Shown here piece after piece: positions 50,814 through 60,811 of a stretch of DNA of 64,000 bases. The notes below the pieces were generated by a model. It searched no databases, was not told the DNA's origin, and worked only from the letters and a program-made list of their open reading frames with translations. A program made the translations under genes and the position numbers. The first letter of the stretch is position 1. The number at the start of each line of letters is the position of its first letter. Source of the DNA: DASUNQ01 sp035536455 (lineage in GTDB: Bacteria > Acidobacteriota > Thermoanaerobaculia > Multivoradales > UBA5704); assembly GCA_035536455.1 (NCBI GenBank), contig DATLOC010000005.1:1-64000 (forward strand). The letters are read 5' to 3'.

Positions 50814-51587
50814 GTGCGCAAGACACTTCGCCCACTCGTTCCCGGTTCCCTGTTCCTCGCGCTCGTCGCCACCTGCTTCGCCGCCGCCCCCGCGGCCCCC
50901 ATGATCGCCACGCCGGTCCCCGTAGCCTTCGAGGTGGCCCCGGCCGCCGTCGAGGCGCCCGAGGCCGTCGTCGAGGACCTGCCCACGGCCCCCGCGCCGG
51001 CCCCGGTGGCGATCGCTGCCGAGGGGCTGGCGCCCGAGGTGCTGGCCGCCGCCCTCGACGCGGTGTCCGCCGCCCGCGCCCGCGGCGTCTCGGCCCGCAC
51101 CGACCTGCTGACGGTGATCGACTACTCGCTCCCCTCGACCGAGCCGCGCCTCTGGGTGCTGGACATCGAGCGCGGCGAGGTGCTCTACCGCGAGCTGGTG
51201 GCCCACGGCCGGGGGACCGGCGACAACTACGCCACCCGTTTCTCGAACGTCCCCGAGAGCCGGCAGACCAGCCTCGGCCTCTTCCTGACCGCCGGCACCT
51301 ACACGGGCGGCAACGGCTACTCGCTGAAGCTGCGCGGCCTCGACCAGGGTCTCAACGACCGCGCCGAGGAGCGCTACATCGTCATGCACGGCGCCTGGTA
51401 CGTGAGCCCGCAGCAGGCCCGCGCCCAGGGGCGCATCGGCCGGAGCTGGGGCTGCCCGGCGGTCCCCGAGACGGTCGCCAAGCCGATCATCGACACGATC
51501 AAGGGCGGCAGCTTCATCTACTCCTACCACCCGCAGCTCGCCGAGGCCGGCGCCGCCACCCCGGCTGCCGTCCGCGCCGCCCGCTGA
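50814..51587 (+). CDS. Murein L,D-transpeptidase catalytic-domain protein (YkuD_2)
   Basis: 257 residues from the GTG at 50814, chosen because GGAG lies 6 nt upstream; a TTG eight codons earlier is the alternative. A signal peptide (about 1-28) and a Pro/Ala/Val-rich linker precede the YkuD_2 domain (about 90-245): LTVIDYSLPSTEPRLWVLDI, the GTGDNYATRFSN loop, VMHGAWYVS and the catalytic GRSWGCPAVP with Cys214. It modifies peptidoglycan in the periplasm, the second L,D-transpeptidase-type gene in the window. It converges with the barrel-fusion gene, 4 bp between stops. Confidence 0.9.
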   Translation: MRKTLRPLVPGSLFLALVATCFAAAPAAPMIATPVPVAFEVAPAAVEAPEAVVEDLPTAPAPAPVAIAAEGLAPEVLAAALDAVSAARARGVSARTDLLTVIDYSLPSTEPRLWVLDIERGEVLYRELVAHGRGTGDNYATRFSNVPESRQTSLGLFLTAGTYTGGNGYSLKLRGLDQGLNDRAEERYIVMHGAWYVSPQQARAQGRIGRSWGCPAVPETVAKPIIDTIKGGSFIYSYHPQLAEAGAATPAAVRAAR

Positions 51588-51591
51588 GGGC

Positions 51592-54500
51592 CTACCAGCC
51601 GGGCGAGATGACGAACCCGGTGACGTGCTCCTCGCTCGGCCGCTGGAACGGCACCGCGTAGTAGAACTCCAGGACCGCGAACCCCCCCAACAGGATCCGA
51701 GCGGTGATCCCGGCGCTGAACACCGGGATCCGCTCGAGCGAGCTCTCGACGAACGCCAGCTCCGGCGACTCGTCCGCCGTCCACGCCGTCCCGGCGTCGA
51801 CGAAGGCCGCCAGCTCGGTCGGCAGCCAGGGCAGCTCCACCAGCCCGAAGTCGCGCGTCCCGAAGAGCGGCACCCGCAGCTCGACGTTAGCCACCGCCAG
51901 ACGGCTGCCGATCAGCCGTTCGAACTCCGGGCAGGCTTGCGGGTCGCCGGGCACCGAGCTGCACTCGTCGGCGTCGATCGAGCCCAGCCGGTAGCCGCGC
52001 ACCAGGGTGTCGTGGCCGATGTAGAGCGGCGACAGCCGCTCGCTCTCGGCGTCCTGGCCGTAGCGGCCGTAGTGGAGGGCGCGGAACGCGAGGGTCACCG
52101 GCCGGCGGAAGAAGTAGCGGCGGTAGTCGGCGAGGAGGGACTGGAACTGCAGGGTGCCGAAGGTCGGCTCGATCTCCAGCCGGTAGCGCTCGCCGCGCAC
52201 CGGCGAGGTGAAGCCGAAGTAGGAGCTGTCGCCGACCAGCGCGAAGGTGCCCTGCATCAGGTCGAGCGGCTCCTCGGAAGGGAGGCTCCGCTCGCCGCGG
52301 TCGACGATGGTGTCGCCGACCACCGTCGCCGAGAACACCTCGAGGTCGAAGTCCATCCGCGTGTAACCGACCGCCGCCTCGAAGCGGCGGCGGACCGAGA
52401 ACGGGTAGTGGGTGACGAGCGAGGCGCGGTCGAGGGTCACGGTCTCGCGGAACTGCTGGATCTCCCGCCCCTGCACCTGCTGGCCGTCGACGGTGACCAC
52501 GACAGGCCGCACCGTGGTGAACGCCGAGACGTAGGGCACGTGCCCCCCCGCCACCCCCCAGTTCCAGCGCTGCTCGCGGTTGAGGTAGTAGGCCTGGGCG
52601 CCGACCTGGTCGAGCGCGCCGCCGGTGCCGTAGAGCGTCACGCCGACGGTGTGTTGGCCGAGCATGTCGCCGAAGAGGGCGGTGATGTCGCCGCCGACGA
52701 CGTTGCCGAAGCTGCTCACCGCCACCCCCGCCACCGGCGCCAGGTAGTCGAGCTTCAAGTTCGGGTCGTAATCGGCGAGCTCGGAGCGACGCTCCGCCTC
52801 GCGCGGGGCGACAGCCCGGTCGTCGAGGTAGGCCTGGACGGTCGAGCGCGCCTCGGCCTGGACCGGCGGCAGGAGGGCGGCGACCGGGGCCTCGCCCGCG
52901 CCGGCGCCCGCCGGCTCGCCGCGTGCCTGCTGCGGCTCGAGGACGTGGATGGCGTAGGAGGTGTCGTCGAAGACCGAGAAGAGGACGCGGCCGCTCTGCT
53001 GCGCCACCGAGAGCGCCGGCGACAGCGTGGTGATGCCGGAGACGCCGGTGGCGACCCGCGTCACCTGCGACAGGCCGCCGTCGAGCTCCAGCCGGTAGAG
53101 GTCGTTCACCCCTTCGCGGTCGGAGAGGAAGAAGAGCTCCCGCCCGCTCGGCGCGAACGCGGGGTTGACCTCGTGCGCCCGGCCCCAGCCGGCCTCCTGG
53201 AGCGCCGCCGCCGGCCGCGCCTGGCCGCTGGCGACGTCGAGCAGCCAGATCCCGAGCGGCGCGTAGTGCAGCGTCGAGAAGTCGGTCTCCGGGCCGCGGT
53301 CCGAGGTGAAGGCGAGGGTCTTGCCGTCCGGCGACCAGGCCGGCTGCAGGTCGGCGTGGCGGTCGTCGGTGAGCTGGCGCAGGCGCTCGGTCTCGAGGTC
53401 CAGGAGGTAGAGGTCGGTCATCGCCCCGACGGCGCCGGAGAAGGCGAGGGTCTTGCCGTCCGGCGACCAGGCGGGGTTCCAGATCGCGCCCAGGCCCGCC
53501 GGCCGGATACGCCGCTCGATGCGGCGCGAGGCGACGTCGAGGACGGCGATCTGATTGCTCCCCTGGCCGAAGACGACGAAGGCGAACTTGCGGCCGTCCG
53601 GCGACCAGGTGCCGGCCGAGTCGAGGAAGCGGAGGGCGTCGAAGTGCGGATCGGCGTCGGCCGAGAGGAGCTTCGACTTGAGCTCGCCGGTGCGCGCGTC
53701 GGCCAGGTAGAGGTCGAAGGTGAAGAGCCGCCGCGTCGAGAGGAAGATGATCTGGCTGCCGTCCGGCGACACCGCCGGGGAGACGTAGACGTCGCGGATG
53801 CGGTCCCCTTGCGGCAGCAGGCGCTGGCCGACGCCGCGCGGCGCGGTGCGGCGGGTGACGATCGGCGAGTAATCGCGGCGGATGGCGTCGATCCAGGCCT
53901 CGGAGAACTCCTTCGCCGGGACCCCCAGCACCTCCTCGAGCGCCCCCTCGACGCCGAGCGCCGCGCCGGCGGTGAAGAGGTTGCCCACCACCCGGTCCCC
54001 CCAGCGGCCGCCGACGTAGGCCCAGAAGGCGTGCCCCCAGCGGTAGGGGAAGAAGCGCGATTCGCGCGACATGCGGCGGAGGTCGGGGAGGTCCTCGCGC
54101 ACCAGGGCGTCGCGCAGCCACATCGCGCTGTGCGACGCCTCCCGTCCGATCGACAGGTACTCCGCCAGCCCCTCGATGAACCAGAGCGGCAGCTGGGCGC
54201 CGGCGGTCTGCGCCCGCCCCTGCTCGCGCCCGCCGAGCAGGATCTCGAACTGGAAGACATGCACCAGCTCGTGGCCGAGGACGTGGTCGGTGTCGGCGTA
54301 GGAGCCGGTGAGCGGCATCACCACCCGCGAGCGCAGCGGCTCGGTCAAGCCGCCGGTGCCCTGGCCGATCAGGCTGCCCACGACGGTCGTCTGCTGGAAA
54401 TCGCTGTGGTTGGCGTAGAGGATGAGCGGCCGCTTCCCGCTGAGCTCGAAGCCGAAGACGGAGGTGAGGCGGTCGTACCAGCGCTCGGCCATGCGCGCCG

Positions 54501-54708
54501 CGTCCTGTGCCTCCTCCTCGGCCGGCGGGTAGAAGTGGACGTCGAAGTGCTCGGTCGAGAGCACCTGCCAGTCGAACTTCTCCCACTGCACCTTGTTGCG
54601 GCCGAAGTACTGGGCGGAGGCGGGCGCCGGGAGGAGAAGGAGGGCGAAGAGGGCGGCGGCAGGGAGCGCCGCGCCGGAGAGGACGAGACACGAGCGTCGC
54701 AAAAACAT
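51592..54708 (-). CDS. Gluzincin peptidase / PD40 propeller / outer-membrane barrel fusion
   Basis: 1038 residues from the ATG at 54708, preceded by AGGAGG at 9 nt; an in-frame ATG 10 codons upstream lies before that site. Signal peptide, then an M1-like/gluzincin domain (about 35-280) with HELVH (146-150, in VLGHELVHVFQFEI) and the third ligand in WFIEGLAEYLS. Next a WD40-like PD40 propeller (about 300-590) with repeats such as AVSPDGSQIIFLSTRR and AWSPDGKTLAFTSDRGPE. The last 380 residues (AGVAVSSFGNVVGGDITALF ... VAVLEFYYAVPF-like end) form a BamA/Omp85-type barrel (Bac_surface_Ag) ending in aromatic residues (ISPGW). An outer-membrane-anchored protease or secretion device; substrate unknown. 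Confidence 0.85.
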   Translation of the reverse strand: MFLRRSCLVLSGAALPAAALFALLLLPAPASAQYFGRNKVQWEKFDWQVLSTEHFDVHFYPPAEEEAQDAARMAERWYDRLTSVFGFELSGKRPLILYANHSDFQQTTVVGSLIGQGTGGLTEPLRSRVVMPLTGSYADTDHVLGHELVHVFQFEILLGGREQGRAQTAGAQLPLWFIEGLAEYLSIGREASHSAMWLRDALVREDLPDLRRMSRESRFFPYRWGHAFWAYVGGRWGDRVVGNLFTAGAALGVEGALEEVLGVPAKEFSEAWIDAIRRDYSPIVTRRTAPRGVGQRLLPQGDRIRDVYVSPAVSPDGSQIIFLSTRRLFTFDLYLADARTGELKSKLLSADADPHFDALRFLDSAGTWSPDGRKFAFVVFGQGSNQIAVLDVASRRIERRIRPAGLGAIWNPAWSPDGKTLAFSGAVGAMTDLYLLDLETERLRQLTDDRHADLQPAWSPDGKTLAFTSDRGPETDFSTLHYAPLGIWLLDVASGQARPAAALQEAGWGRAHEVNPAFAPSGRELFFLSDREGVNDLYRLELDGGLSQVTRVATGVSGITTLSPALSVAQQSGRVLFSVFDDTSYAIHVLEPQQARGEPAGAGAGEAPVAALLPPVQAEARSTVQAYLDDRAVAPREAERRSELADYDPNLKLDYLAPVAGVAVSSFGNVVGGDITALFGDMLGQHTVGVTLYGTGGALDQVGAQAYYLNREQRWNWGVAGGHVPYVSAFTTVRPVVVTVDGQQVQGREIQQFRETVTLDRASLVTHYPFSVRRRFEAAVGYTRMDFDLEVFSATVVGDTIVDRGERSLPSEEPLDLMQGTFALVGDSSYFGFTSPVRGERYRLEIEPTFGTLQFQSLLADYRRYFFRRPVTLAFRALHYGRYGQDAESERLSPLYIGHDTLVRGYRLGSIDADECSSVPGDPQACPEFERLIGSRLAVANVELRVPLFGTRDFGLVELPWLPTELAAFVDAGTAWTADESPELAFVESSLERIPVFSAGITARILLGGFAVLEFYYAVPFQRPSEEHVTGFVISPGW

Positions 54709-54813
54709 GAAGGGGGACCTCCTGGGCGGGAGGGCCATTCAAGAGCGGTGCCCGCCGGCCGGACGCAGGAGCGCGTGCTAGCATCCGCGGCCGTTTCGAG
54801 GGAGGTCTCATAG

Positions 54814-56255
<1,442 letters not shown>

Positions 56256-56259
<4 letters not shown>

Positions 56260-57539
56260 GCGCGCGCGGCGCGCTCGCGGCAGTGGTGGTGCTGGCGCTG
56301 GCCGCGGGCCCGGGCGCGCTGGCGGAGACGCTCGCCATCGTCGGCGGGACGGTGCACACGGTTGGGCCGCAAGGGACGATCGAAGGGGGGACGGTGGTCG
56401 TCCGCGACGGCAAGATCGCCGCCGTCGGACGCGACGTCGCGGTGCCGGCCGGCGCGCGGACGATCGACGCCCGCGGCAAGGTGGTGACGCCCGGCCTCTT
56501 CGATTCGCTAACCCGCCTGGGCGTCGTCGAGGTCGATCAGGTCGAGACGACGCGCGACTTCGCGGTCGAGGACGACGAGATCACCGCCGCCCTGACGGTG
56601 GCCGAGGCGATCAACCCGCGCTCGATGCTCATTCCGGTCAACCGGGTCGAAGGATTGACGCGCGCGATGGTGGCCCCGAGCCCCGGCGCCAGCCTGATCG
56701 CCGGGCAGGGGGCGATCATCCACCTCGGCGGGGGAACCGACCTCGTGGTGCGCGCCCAGGCGGCGATGTTCGCCGCCCTCGGCGAGGAGGGGATGAGCCA
56801 CGCCGGCGGGGCGCGCGGCGCCGCCCTCCTCCGCCTGCGCGAGGCGCTCCAGGACGCCGCCGACTACGCCGCCAACCGTCCCGCCTTCGAGCGCGGCGCG
56901 CGGCGGCCCTACGCCCTCTCGCGGCTGGACCTGGAGGCGCTGGTGCCGGTGGTGCGCGGCGAGCTGCCGCTGGTCCTGTCCGTGGACCGCGCGAGCGACA
57001 TCCGCGCCGCGCTGGCGCTCGGGCGGGAGCACTCCCTGCGCTTGATCCTGGCCGGCGTGACGGAAGGGTGGACGGTGGCGGAGGAGATCGCCGCGGCGAA
57101 GGTGCCGGTGCTGGTCAACCCGATGGTCAACCTCCCGGCGCGCTTCGAAGCGCTGGCCGCGACGCTGGAGAACGCGGCGCGCCTGGCCAAGGCCGGAGTG
57201 ACCGTCGCCTTCGCGACCGGCGACGCCCACAACGCCCGCAACATCAAGCAGGGGGCGGGCAACGCGGTGTCGTACGGCATGACGTGGGAGGACGCCCTGC
57301 GCGCGATGACCCTGACTCCCGCGCGCATCTGGGGCCTCGCCGACCGCCTCGGCAGTCTGGAGGTCGGCAAGGAGGCCGACGTCGTCGTCTGGGACGGCGA
57401 CCCGCTGGAGCTCGCCACCTTCCCGACGCAAGTCGTCATCCGCGGCGTCGAGGTCCCCATGGACAGCCGCCAGACGCGCCTCCGCGACCGCTACCGCACC
57501 CTCCCCGGCGAGCTGCCGCCGGCGTACCGGCAGCCGTAG
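56256..57539 (+). CDS. Exported amidohydrolase-like protein lacking the metal site
   Basis: 427 residues, GTG start overlapping the preceding stop. A signal peptide (about 1-24) precedes a complete amidohydrolase fold (VGGTVHTVGPQGTIEGGTVV ... GSLEVGKEADVVVWDGDPLE). The ligand His residues of its partner are replaced: VTPGLFDSLTRLG instead of VIDVHSHLG, SVDRASD in place of HNHCYRADE, and AGVTEG in place of FHHAVE. Only the Asp (ATGDAHN) remains. It is thus probably a non-catalytic partner of the upstream enzyme or has an unrelated activity. Confidence 0.85.
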
Positions 57540-57572
57540 GCGGCCACGACGCCCGCCGCCGCGCCGCGGCGA

Positions 57573-57578
57573 TATCTT
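57573..57578 (+). promoter_or_regulatory. Putative -10 box before mqnB
   Basis: TATCTT, 9 nt before the GTG of mqnB. It resembles the TATCCT boxes seen before other genes; the leader would be only a few bases long. No ribosome-binding site. Confidence 0.35.
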
Positions 57579-57587
57579 TACCGGGCC

Positions 57588-58217
57588 GTGGTCGACCTCG
57601 TGGTCTGCTTCGCGACGCCTCTGGAGGGCGAGGGGCTGCCGCGCGCGGTCGGCGGGCGGTCGCTGGCGCTGCTGCGGACCGGCGTCGGCCCGGTGAACGC
57701 GGCGTACGCGCTGGCGCGGTTCCTCGCCGAGCACCCGGCGCGGGCGGTCGTCGCCTGCGGCGTCGGCGGGGCGTATCCGGGGTCGGGGCTCGCGCCGGGG
57801 GACGTGGTCTGCGCCGAGAGCGAGACCTACGGCGACCTCGGCGCCGAGTCGCCCACCGGCTTCCTCGACATGGAGGCGCTCGGCTTTCCGGTGATCGAGG
57901 GCGACCCGCCCCTCTTCAACCGCCTGCCGCTCGACCTCTTCCCCGCGCCGCGCCGCGCGCCGTTCGTCACCTGCGCCACCTGCACGGGCAGCGACCGCAC
58001 GGCCGCGGCGCTCGCTGCGCGCACCGGCGGTGCCGTCGAGTCGATGGAGGGGGCGGCGGTCGTCCACGTGGCGCGGCTCGCGGGCGTGCCGGTGGGCGAG
58101 GTGCGCGGCATCTCGAACGCGGTCGGCGACCGGGACCGGGCGCGGTGGCGGCTCGACGAGGCGGCCGCGGCTGCGCGGGCGGCCCTCGTCGCCTGGATCG
58201 AGGCGGGCGGATGCTGA
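57588..58217 (+). CDS. mqnB: Futalosine hydrolase
   Basis: Releases hypoxanthine from futalosine in the alternative menaquinone pathway. 209 residues of the nucleoside phosphorylase fold: LLRTGVGPVNAAYALARFLA, CGVGGAYPGSGLAPGDVVCAE, SETYGDLGAES, then VTCATCTGSDR and the base/ribose motif ESMEGAAVVHVARLAGVP with RGISNAVGDRDRARWR. The ESMEGAA and SNxxGDRD combination separates it from MTA/SAH nucleosidase. The GTG start has no Shine-Dalgarno. It overlaps mqnD by 7 bp. Confidence 0.93.
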   Translation: MVDLVVCFATPLEGEGLPRAVGGRSLALLRTGVGPVNAAYALARFLAEHPARAVVACGVGGAYPGSGLAPGDVVCAESETYGDLGAESPTGFLDMEALGFPVIEGDPPLFNRLPLDLFPAPRRAPFVTCATCTGSDRTAAALAARTGGAVESMEGAAVVHVARLAGVPVGEVRGISNAVGDRDRARWRLDEAAAAARAALVAWIEAGGC

Positions 58218-58990
58218 GCCTCGCCATCTCGCCCTGCCCCAACGACACCTTCGTCTTCCACGCGATGTCCGGCCGCTACCGGCTGGCGCTCGACGACGTC
58301 GAGGCGCTCAACCGCCGCGCCGAGCGCGGCGAGTTCGACGTCACGAAGATCTCGGTCGCGGCCTTCGGCCGCATCAGCGAGCGCTACGCGCTACTCCGCG
58401 CCGGCGGCGCGGCGGGCTTCGGGGTCGGCCCGCTTCTCGTGGCCGCGGCGCCGCGCGAGCCCGGCGGGCGGATCGCCATCCCCGGCGAGCGGACGACGGC
58501 CGCCCTCCTGCTGCGCCTCCTGGGCGACTTCGCGACCGTCCCCATGCGCTTCGACCGCATCGAGGACGCGGTCCTCGCGGGGGAGGTGGACTGCGGCGTC
58601 CTCATTCACGAGGGGCGCTTCACCTACGAGGGCAAGGGGCTAGTCCGGCTGGCCGACCTCGGCGAGGTGTGGGAGGAGCGCATGGGCTGCCCGCTGCCGC
58701 TGGGGGCGGTAGCGATCCGGCGCGAGCTGGGCCCCGAGGTCGCGCGGCAGATCGACGAGGAGATCCGCGCCAGCCTCCGCCGCGCCTGGGACTACCCCGA
58801 GGAGAGCGCCGACTTCGTCCGCCGCCACGCGCAGGAGATGTCGCCCGAGGTCGTGCGGCGGCACATCGACCTCTACGTCAACGACTACACCCTCGACCTC
58901 GACGAGGCCGCCGTCGAGCGGCTCGTCGTGCTCGCCGCGGAGCACGGCCTCCACCCACCGGCCGCGGCGCCGCTCTTCGCCTATCCTTAA
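58211..58990 (+). CDS. mqnD: 1,4-dihydroxy-6-naphthoate synthase
   Basis: Converts cyclic dehypoxanthine futalosine to 1,4-dihydroxy-6-naphthoate. 259 residues, periplasmic-binding-protein-like fold: AISPCPNDTFVFHAM at the N-terminus is diagnostic, followed by FDVTKISVAAFGRI, GFGVGPLLVA, IPGERTTAALLLRL, and VDCGVLIHEGRFTY. It starts at the ATG at 58211, inside the last codons of mqnB. mqnA, mqnC and mqnE are not in the window. Confidence 0.95.
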   Translation: MLSLAISPCPNDTFVFHAMSGRYRLALDDVEALNRRAERGEFDVTKISVAAFGRISERYALLRAGGAAGFGVGPLLVAAAPREPGGRIAIPGERTTAALLLRLLGDFATVPMRFDRIEDAVLAGEVDCGVLIHEGRFTYEGKGLVRLADLGEVWEERMGCPLPLGAVAIRRELGPEVARQIDEEIRASLRRAWDYPEESADFVRRHAQEMSPEVVRRHIDLYVNDYTLDLDEAAVERLVVLAAEHGLHPPAAAPLFAYP

Positions 58991-59059
58991 AGGAAGCGGC
59001 CGGCGTCTCGCGCCGCGCCAAAACGGCGCGCCGCGACCCTCGGCGTAGCTACCGGGAGT

Positions 59060-59269
59060 CCCGCGGCGGTCGCCGCCGAGCCCGCGGTGGTCGCCGCCGA
59101 CCCCGCGGTGGTCGCCGCCGGTCCCGCGGTGGTCGCCGCCAGCCCCGCGGTGATCGCCGCCGAGCCCCGCGGTGGTGCCGCCGCGCCCGCGGTCTTCGCC
59201 GGCGCTCGCGCGGTAGTCACCGCCGAGCCTACGGCGGTCGCCGCCGGTCCGCGGCGTCCGTCGCCACCT
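59060..59269. repeat. 21-bp-period array C (about 10 units)
   Basis: Nine clear units and a degenerate tenth in exact 21-bp register from 59060. The consensus starts CCCGCGGTGGTCGCCGCC followed by three variable bases. Units 2-5 are almost identical and units 6-9 diverged (CGCGCGGTAGTC, CCTACGGCGGTC); unit 6 has a compensating insertion and deletion that restores register. The CCGCGG core is self-complementary, so orientation cannot be judged. Open frames (PAVVAAD-type heptapeptides on one strand, TTAGSAA on the other) follow from the period. Confidence 0.85.
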
Positions 59270-59326
59270 AAGTCCGGCCCTGCTAAGCTTTAGCTCGGCC
59301 CAAGCCGCACTCCGTACGTGGTGCTC

Positions 59327-59345
59327 AGGCGCCGCATTTGCGCCT
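59327..59345. terminator. Small hairpin
   Basis: AGGCGC / GCGCCT arms (59327-59332, 59340-59345) with a 7-nt loop CGCATTT, followed by CCATCTTTCT on the plus strand. It may terminate transcripts leaving mqnD or array C. Weak call. Confidence 0.35.
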
Positions 59346-59419
59346 CCATCTTTCTGCGACACGCTTAAGGACCAACGGAACGAGCGCGCAGGTCTGATGA
59401 ACAACAGAGGAGGTAACTC

Positions 59420-59629
59420 ATGGGGCGCCACGAACGGACGGAGCTAACGCCAGATAGCCAGCCTGAGGAGGGTAAGCGCTACCGCGTCTGGATCGAGGAG
59501 ACGCACATGGATCAGACATTCGAGTCTGAGGCTACTGCGCGGCGGACAGCCTTTGGGTGGGAATTTGACGATGGCCGGATACTGATGAGACAGAGAGTGA
59601 CTCATTTCCAGCCTCTTGAAGACGACTAA
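59420..59629 (+). CDS. Small hypothetical protein (69 aa)
   Basis: Family not recognised. An excellent AGGAGG site (59409-59414) precedes the ATG. The protein is acidic and soluble: KRYRVWIEETHMDQTFESEA, then TARRTAFGWEFDDGRILMRQ. The pattern of alternating strands and a short helix suggests a small alpha/beta or SH3-like fold. Codon usage is less GC-rich than in the main operons, in line with an accessory gene. Confidence 0.65.
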   Translation: MGRHERTELTPDSQPEEGKRYRVWIEETHMDQTFESEATARRTAFGWEFDDGRILMRQRVTHFQPLEDD

Positions 59630-59791
59630 TCGCCGGCATTTGATGGTTAGCTTTGGCAGCGATGACCGCAGCCTCTCTCTACTGTGCTGTCATTATCCTA
59701 AGCCCTGTCCTCCGTAACTGCGGCGCGGGCCGTGCTGGGTTCAGGTAGGCCCGGAGACGGATATGGAAACCGCGACTCGTTTGGAGTTCCC

Positions 59792-60165
59792 TTGGCCGCC
59801 GTTATCGCCAAACTAGCGCAGCAACCTCCAACCCTCTGGATTTCTATCGCAGCCCTGGGCCTTGCCATCCTCAGCCTTATTCAGAGCCGACGCGCTCTGC
59901 GCTTTTCACGCCGGCTCAACGCTGAGGAGAAGAGAACTGAAGCGCTCAAGACCCTTATCGAGGCGCGATTCAGCCCGAAGCCGAGCACCTGGAAGCGCAG
60001 CTCGACGCTGACTTTGACGCCACGATGTCCGCTCCCGCGGATGTGCTCTCCATGGAACGGCTTCGCCAGCGCGCACTTCTCGACCTGGCCTCGGTGCGGA
60101 AGGTACTGGACGCCATCCCCCTGCTCGATCGCATCGGTACTCCAAACAGTCGTCAGGGGCGATGA
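59792..60165 (+). pseudogene. Small membrane-anchored coiled-coil protein, frameshifted
   Basis: From the TTG at 59792 (GGAG 6 nt upstream) the product has a membrane helix (PTLWISIAALGLAILSLI) and a charged helix (QSRRALRFSRRLNAEEKRTE, ALKTLIEA). At about 59963-59968 the sensible reading shifts by one base and continues AIQPEAEHLEAQLDADFDAT, MSAPADVLSMERLRQRALLD, LASVRKVLDAIPLLDR to a TGA at 60163. Together about 124 residues. One base seems lost (or is a sequencing error); no slippery heptamer suggests programmed frameshifting. Family not recognised. Confidence 0.5.
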
Positions 60166-60201
60166 GGCTTTAACGAGTGTCGCTGAGGATCCCTTAAGAG
60201 C

Positions 60202-60567
60202 TCACACGAGACGGCGGCGCATGCGCACGCGTCCTGGCTGCAGCACGACCACTTGGCCGTCCAGCGATTCCTCTGCGAGAGACCGGAGCACCGCCCCTAC
60301 CTCCTCGTGGACGCGCAGGTAGGGGACTGAGGTCGGGAAACGCACGAGGACGATACCCGCGTGCCCCTCACATAGGGCGGCGCGTCGGGCGAAGCGGAGA
60401 TCCATCGCGACGAGCGTGCGCCGGTGCGTGATCGCGTAGGCGAGGATCTCGCCATCCTCCCTTCCCTGAAGGCCGACCTCGCGCACGTCCTCGGCGTGAA
60501 CTTGCAGGCTGCGAAGAGTGGCGGCGAAGAGGCGGGAGAGGTTCTCGTCGATGAGGAAATGAGCCAT
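60202..60567 (-). CDS. DUF5615 PIN-like toxin
   Basis: 121 residues of the DUF5615 (Mut7-C/PIN-like) family: MAHFLIDENLSRLFAATLRS, then HAEDVREVGLQGREDGEILAYAI, HRRTLVAMDLRF and a GIVLVRFP strand. The acidic residues of the nuclease site (D in IDENLS, E/D in GREDGEIL, D in MDLRF) are all present. It lies 4 bp after the DUF433 antitoxin gene, the standard order. Predicted RNase of a type II toxin-antitoxin pair. The same family is seen broken at 18.5 kb. Confidence 0.88.
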   Translation of the reverse strand: MAHFLIDENLSRLFAATLRSLQVHAEDVREVGLQGREDGEILAYAITHRRTLVAMDLRFARRAALCEGHAGIVLVRFPTSVPYLRVHEEVGAVLRSLAEESLDGQVVVLQPGRVRMRRRLV

Positions 60568-60571
60568 TCGC

Positions 60572-60799
60572 CTAGCCGGTGAGAATGATCTCCTCGAGGG
60601 AAATCACGCTGGCAGCGTAGGCGAGCGCGGCGAGCACGTCCTCTCGCGTGATCCCGTAGGCGTCGGCCACTTCATCGATCGTCAAGCCGGCCGCGAGCTG
60701 GCCGATAACGATTTCGACGGGGACTCGGGTGCCCTTGATGACCGGCTTCCCGACGAGGATGTTCGGGTCGACGACGATGCGTGGTGCGATCTCGGCCAT
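60572..60799 (-). CDS. DUF433 antitoxin
   Basis: 75 residues with the family pattern PRIVVDPNILVGKPVIKGTR, VPVEIVIGQLAAGLTIDEVA and DAYGITREDVLAALAYAASV. A winged-helix DNA-binding antitoxin that represses its own operon in related systems. It starts 12 bp after the stop of the fused E1 gene on the same strand, so it may be transcribed with it. No separate operator palindrome could be picked out in the 12-bp gap. Confidence 0.9.
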   Translation of the reverse strand: MAEIAPRIVVDPNILVGKPVIKGTRVPVEIVIGQLAAGLTIDEVADAYGITREDVLAALAYAASVISLEEIILTG

Positions 60800-60811
60800 C
60801 TGCGGGCTCCT

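Larger units (their letters stand above)
58991..59419. other. Intergenic region with array C
   Basis: 429 bp between mqnD and the small protein at 59420. It holds the third 21-bp array (59060-59269) and a hairpin at 59327-59345; the GC content falls clearly after about 59290, at the start of a second low-GC accessory patch. No gene supported. Confidence 0.7.
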
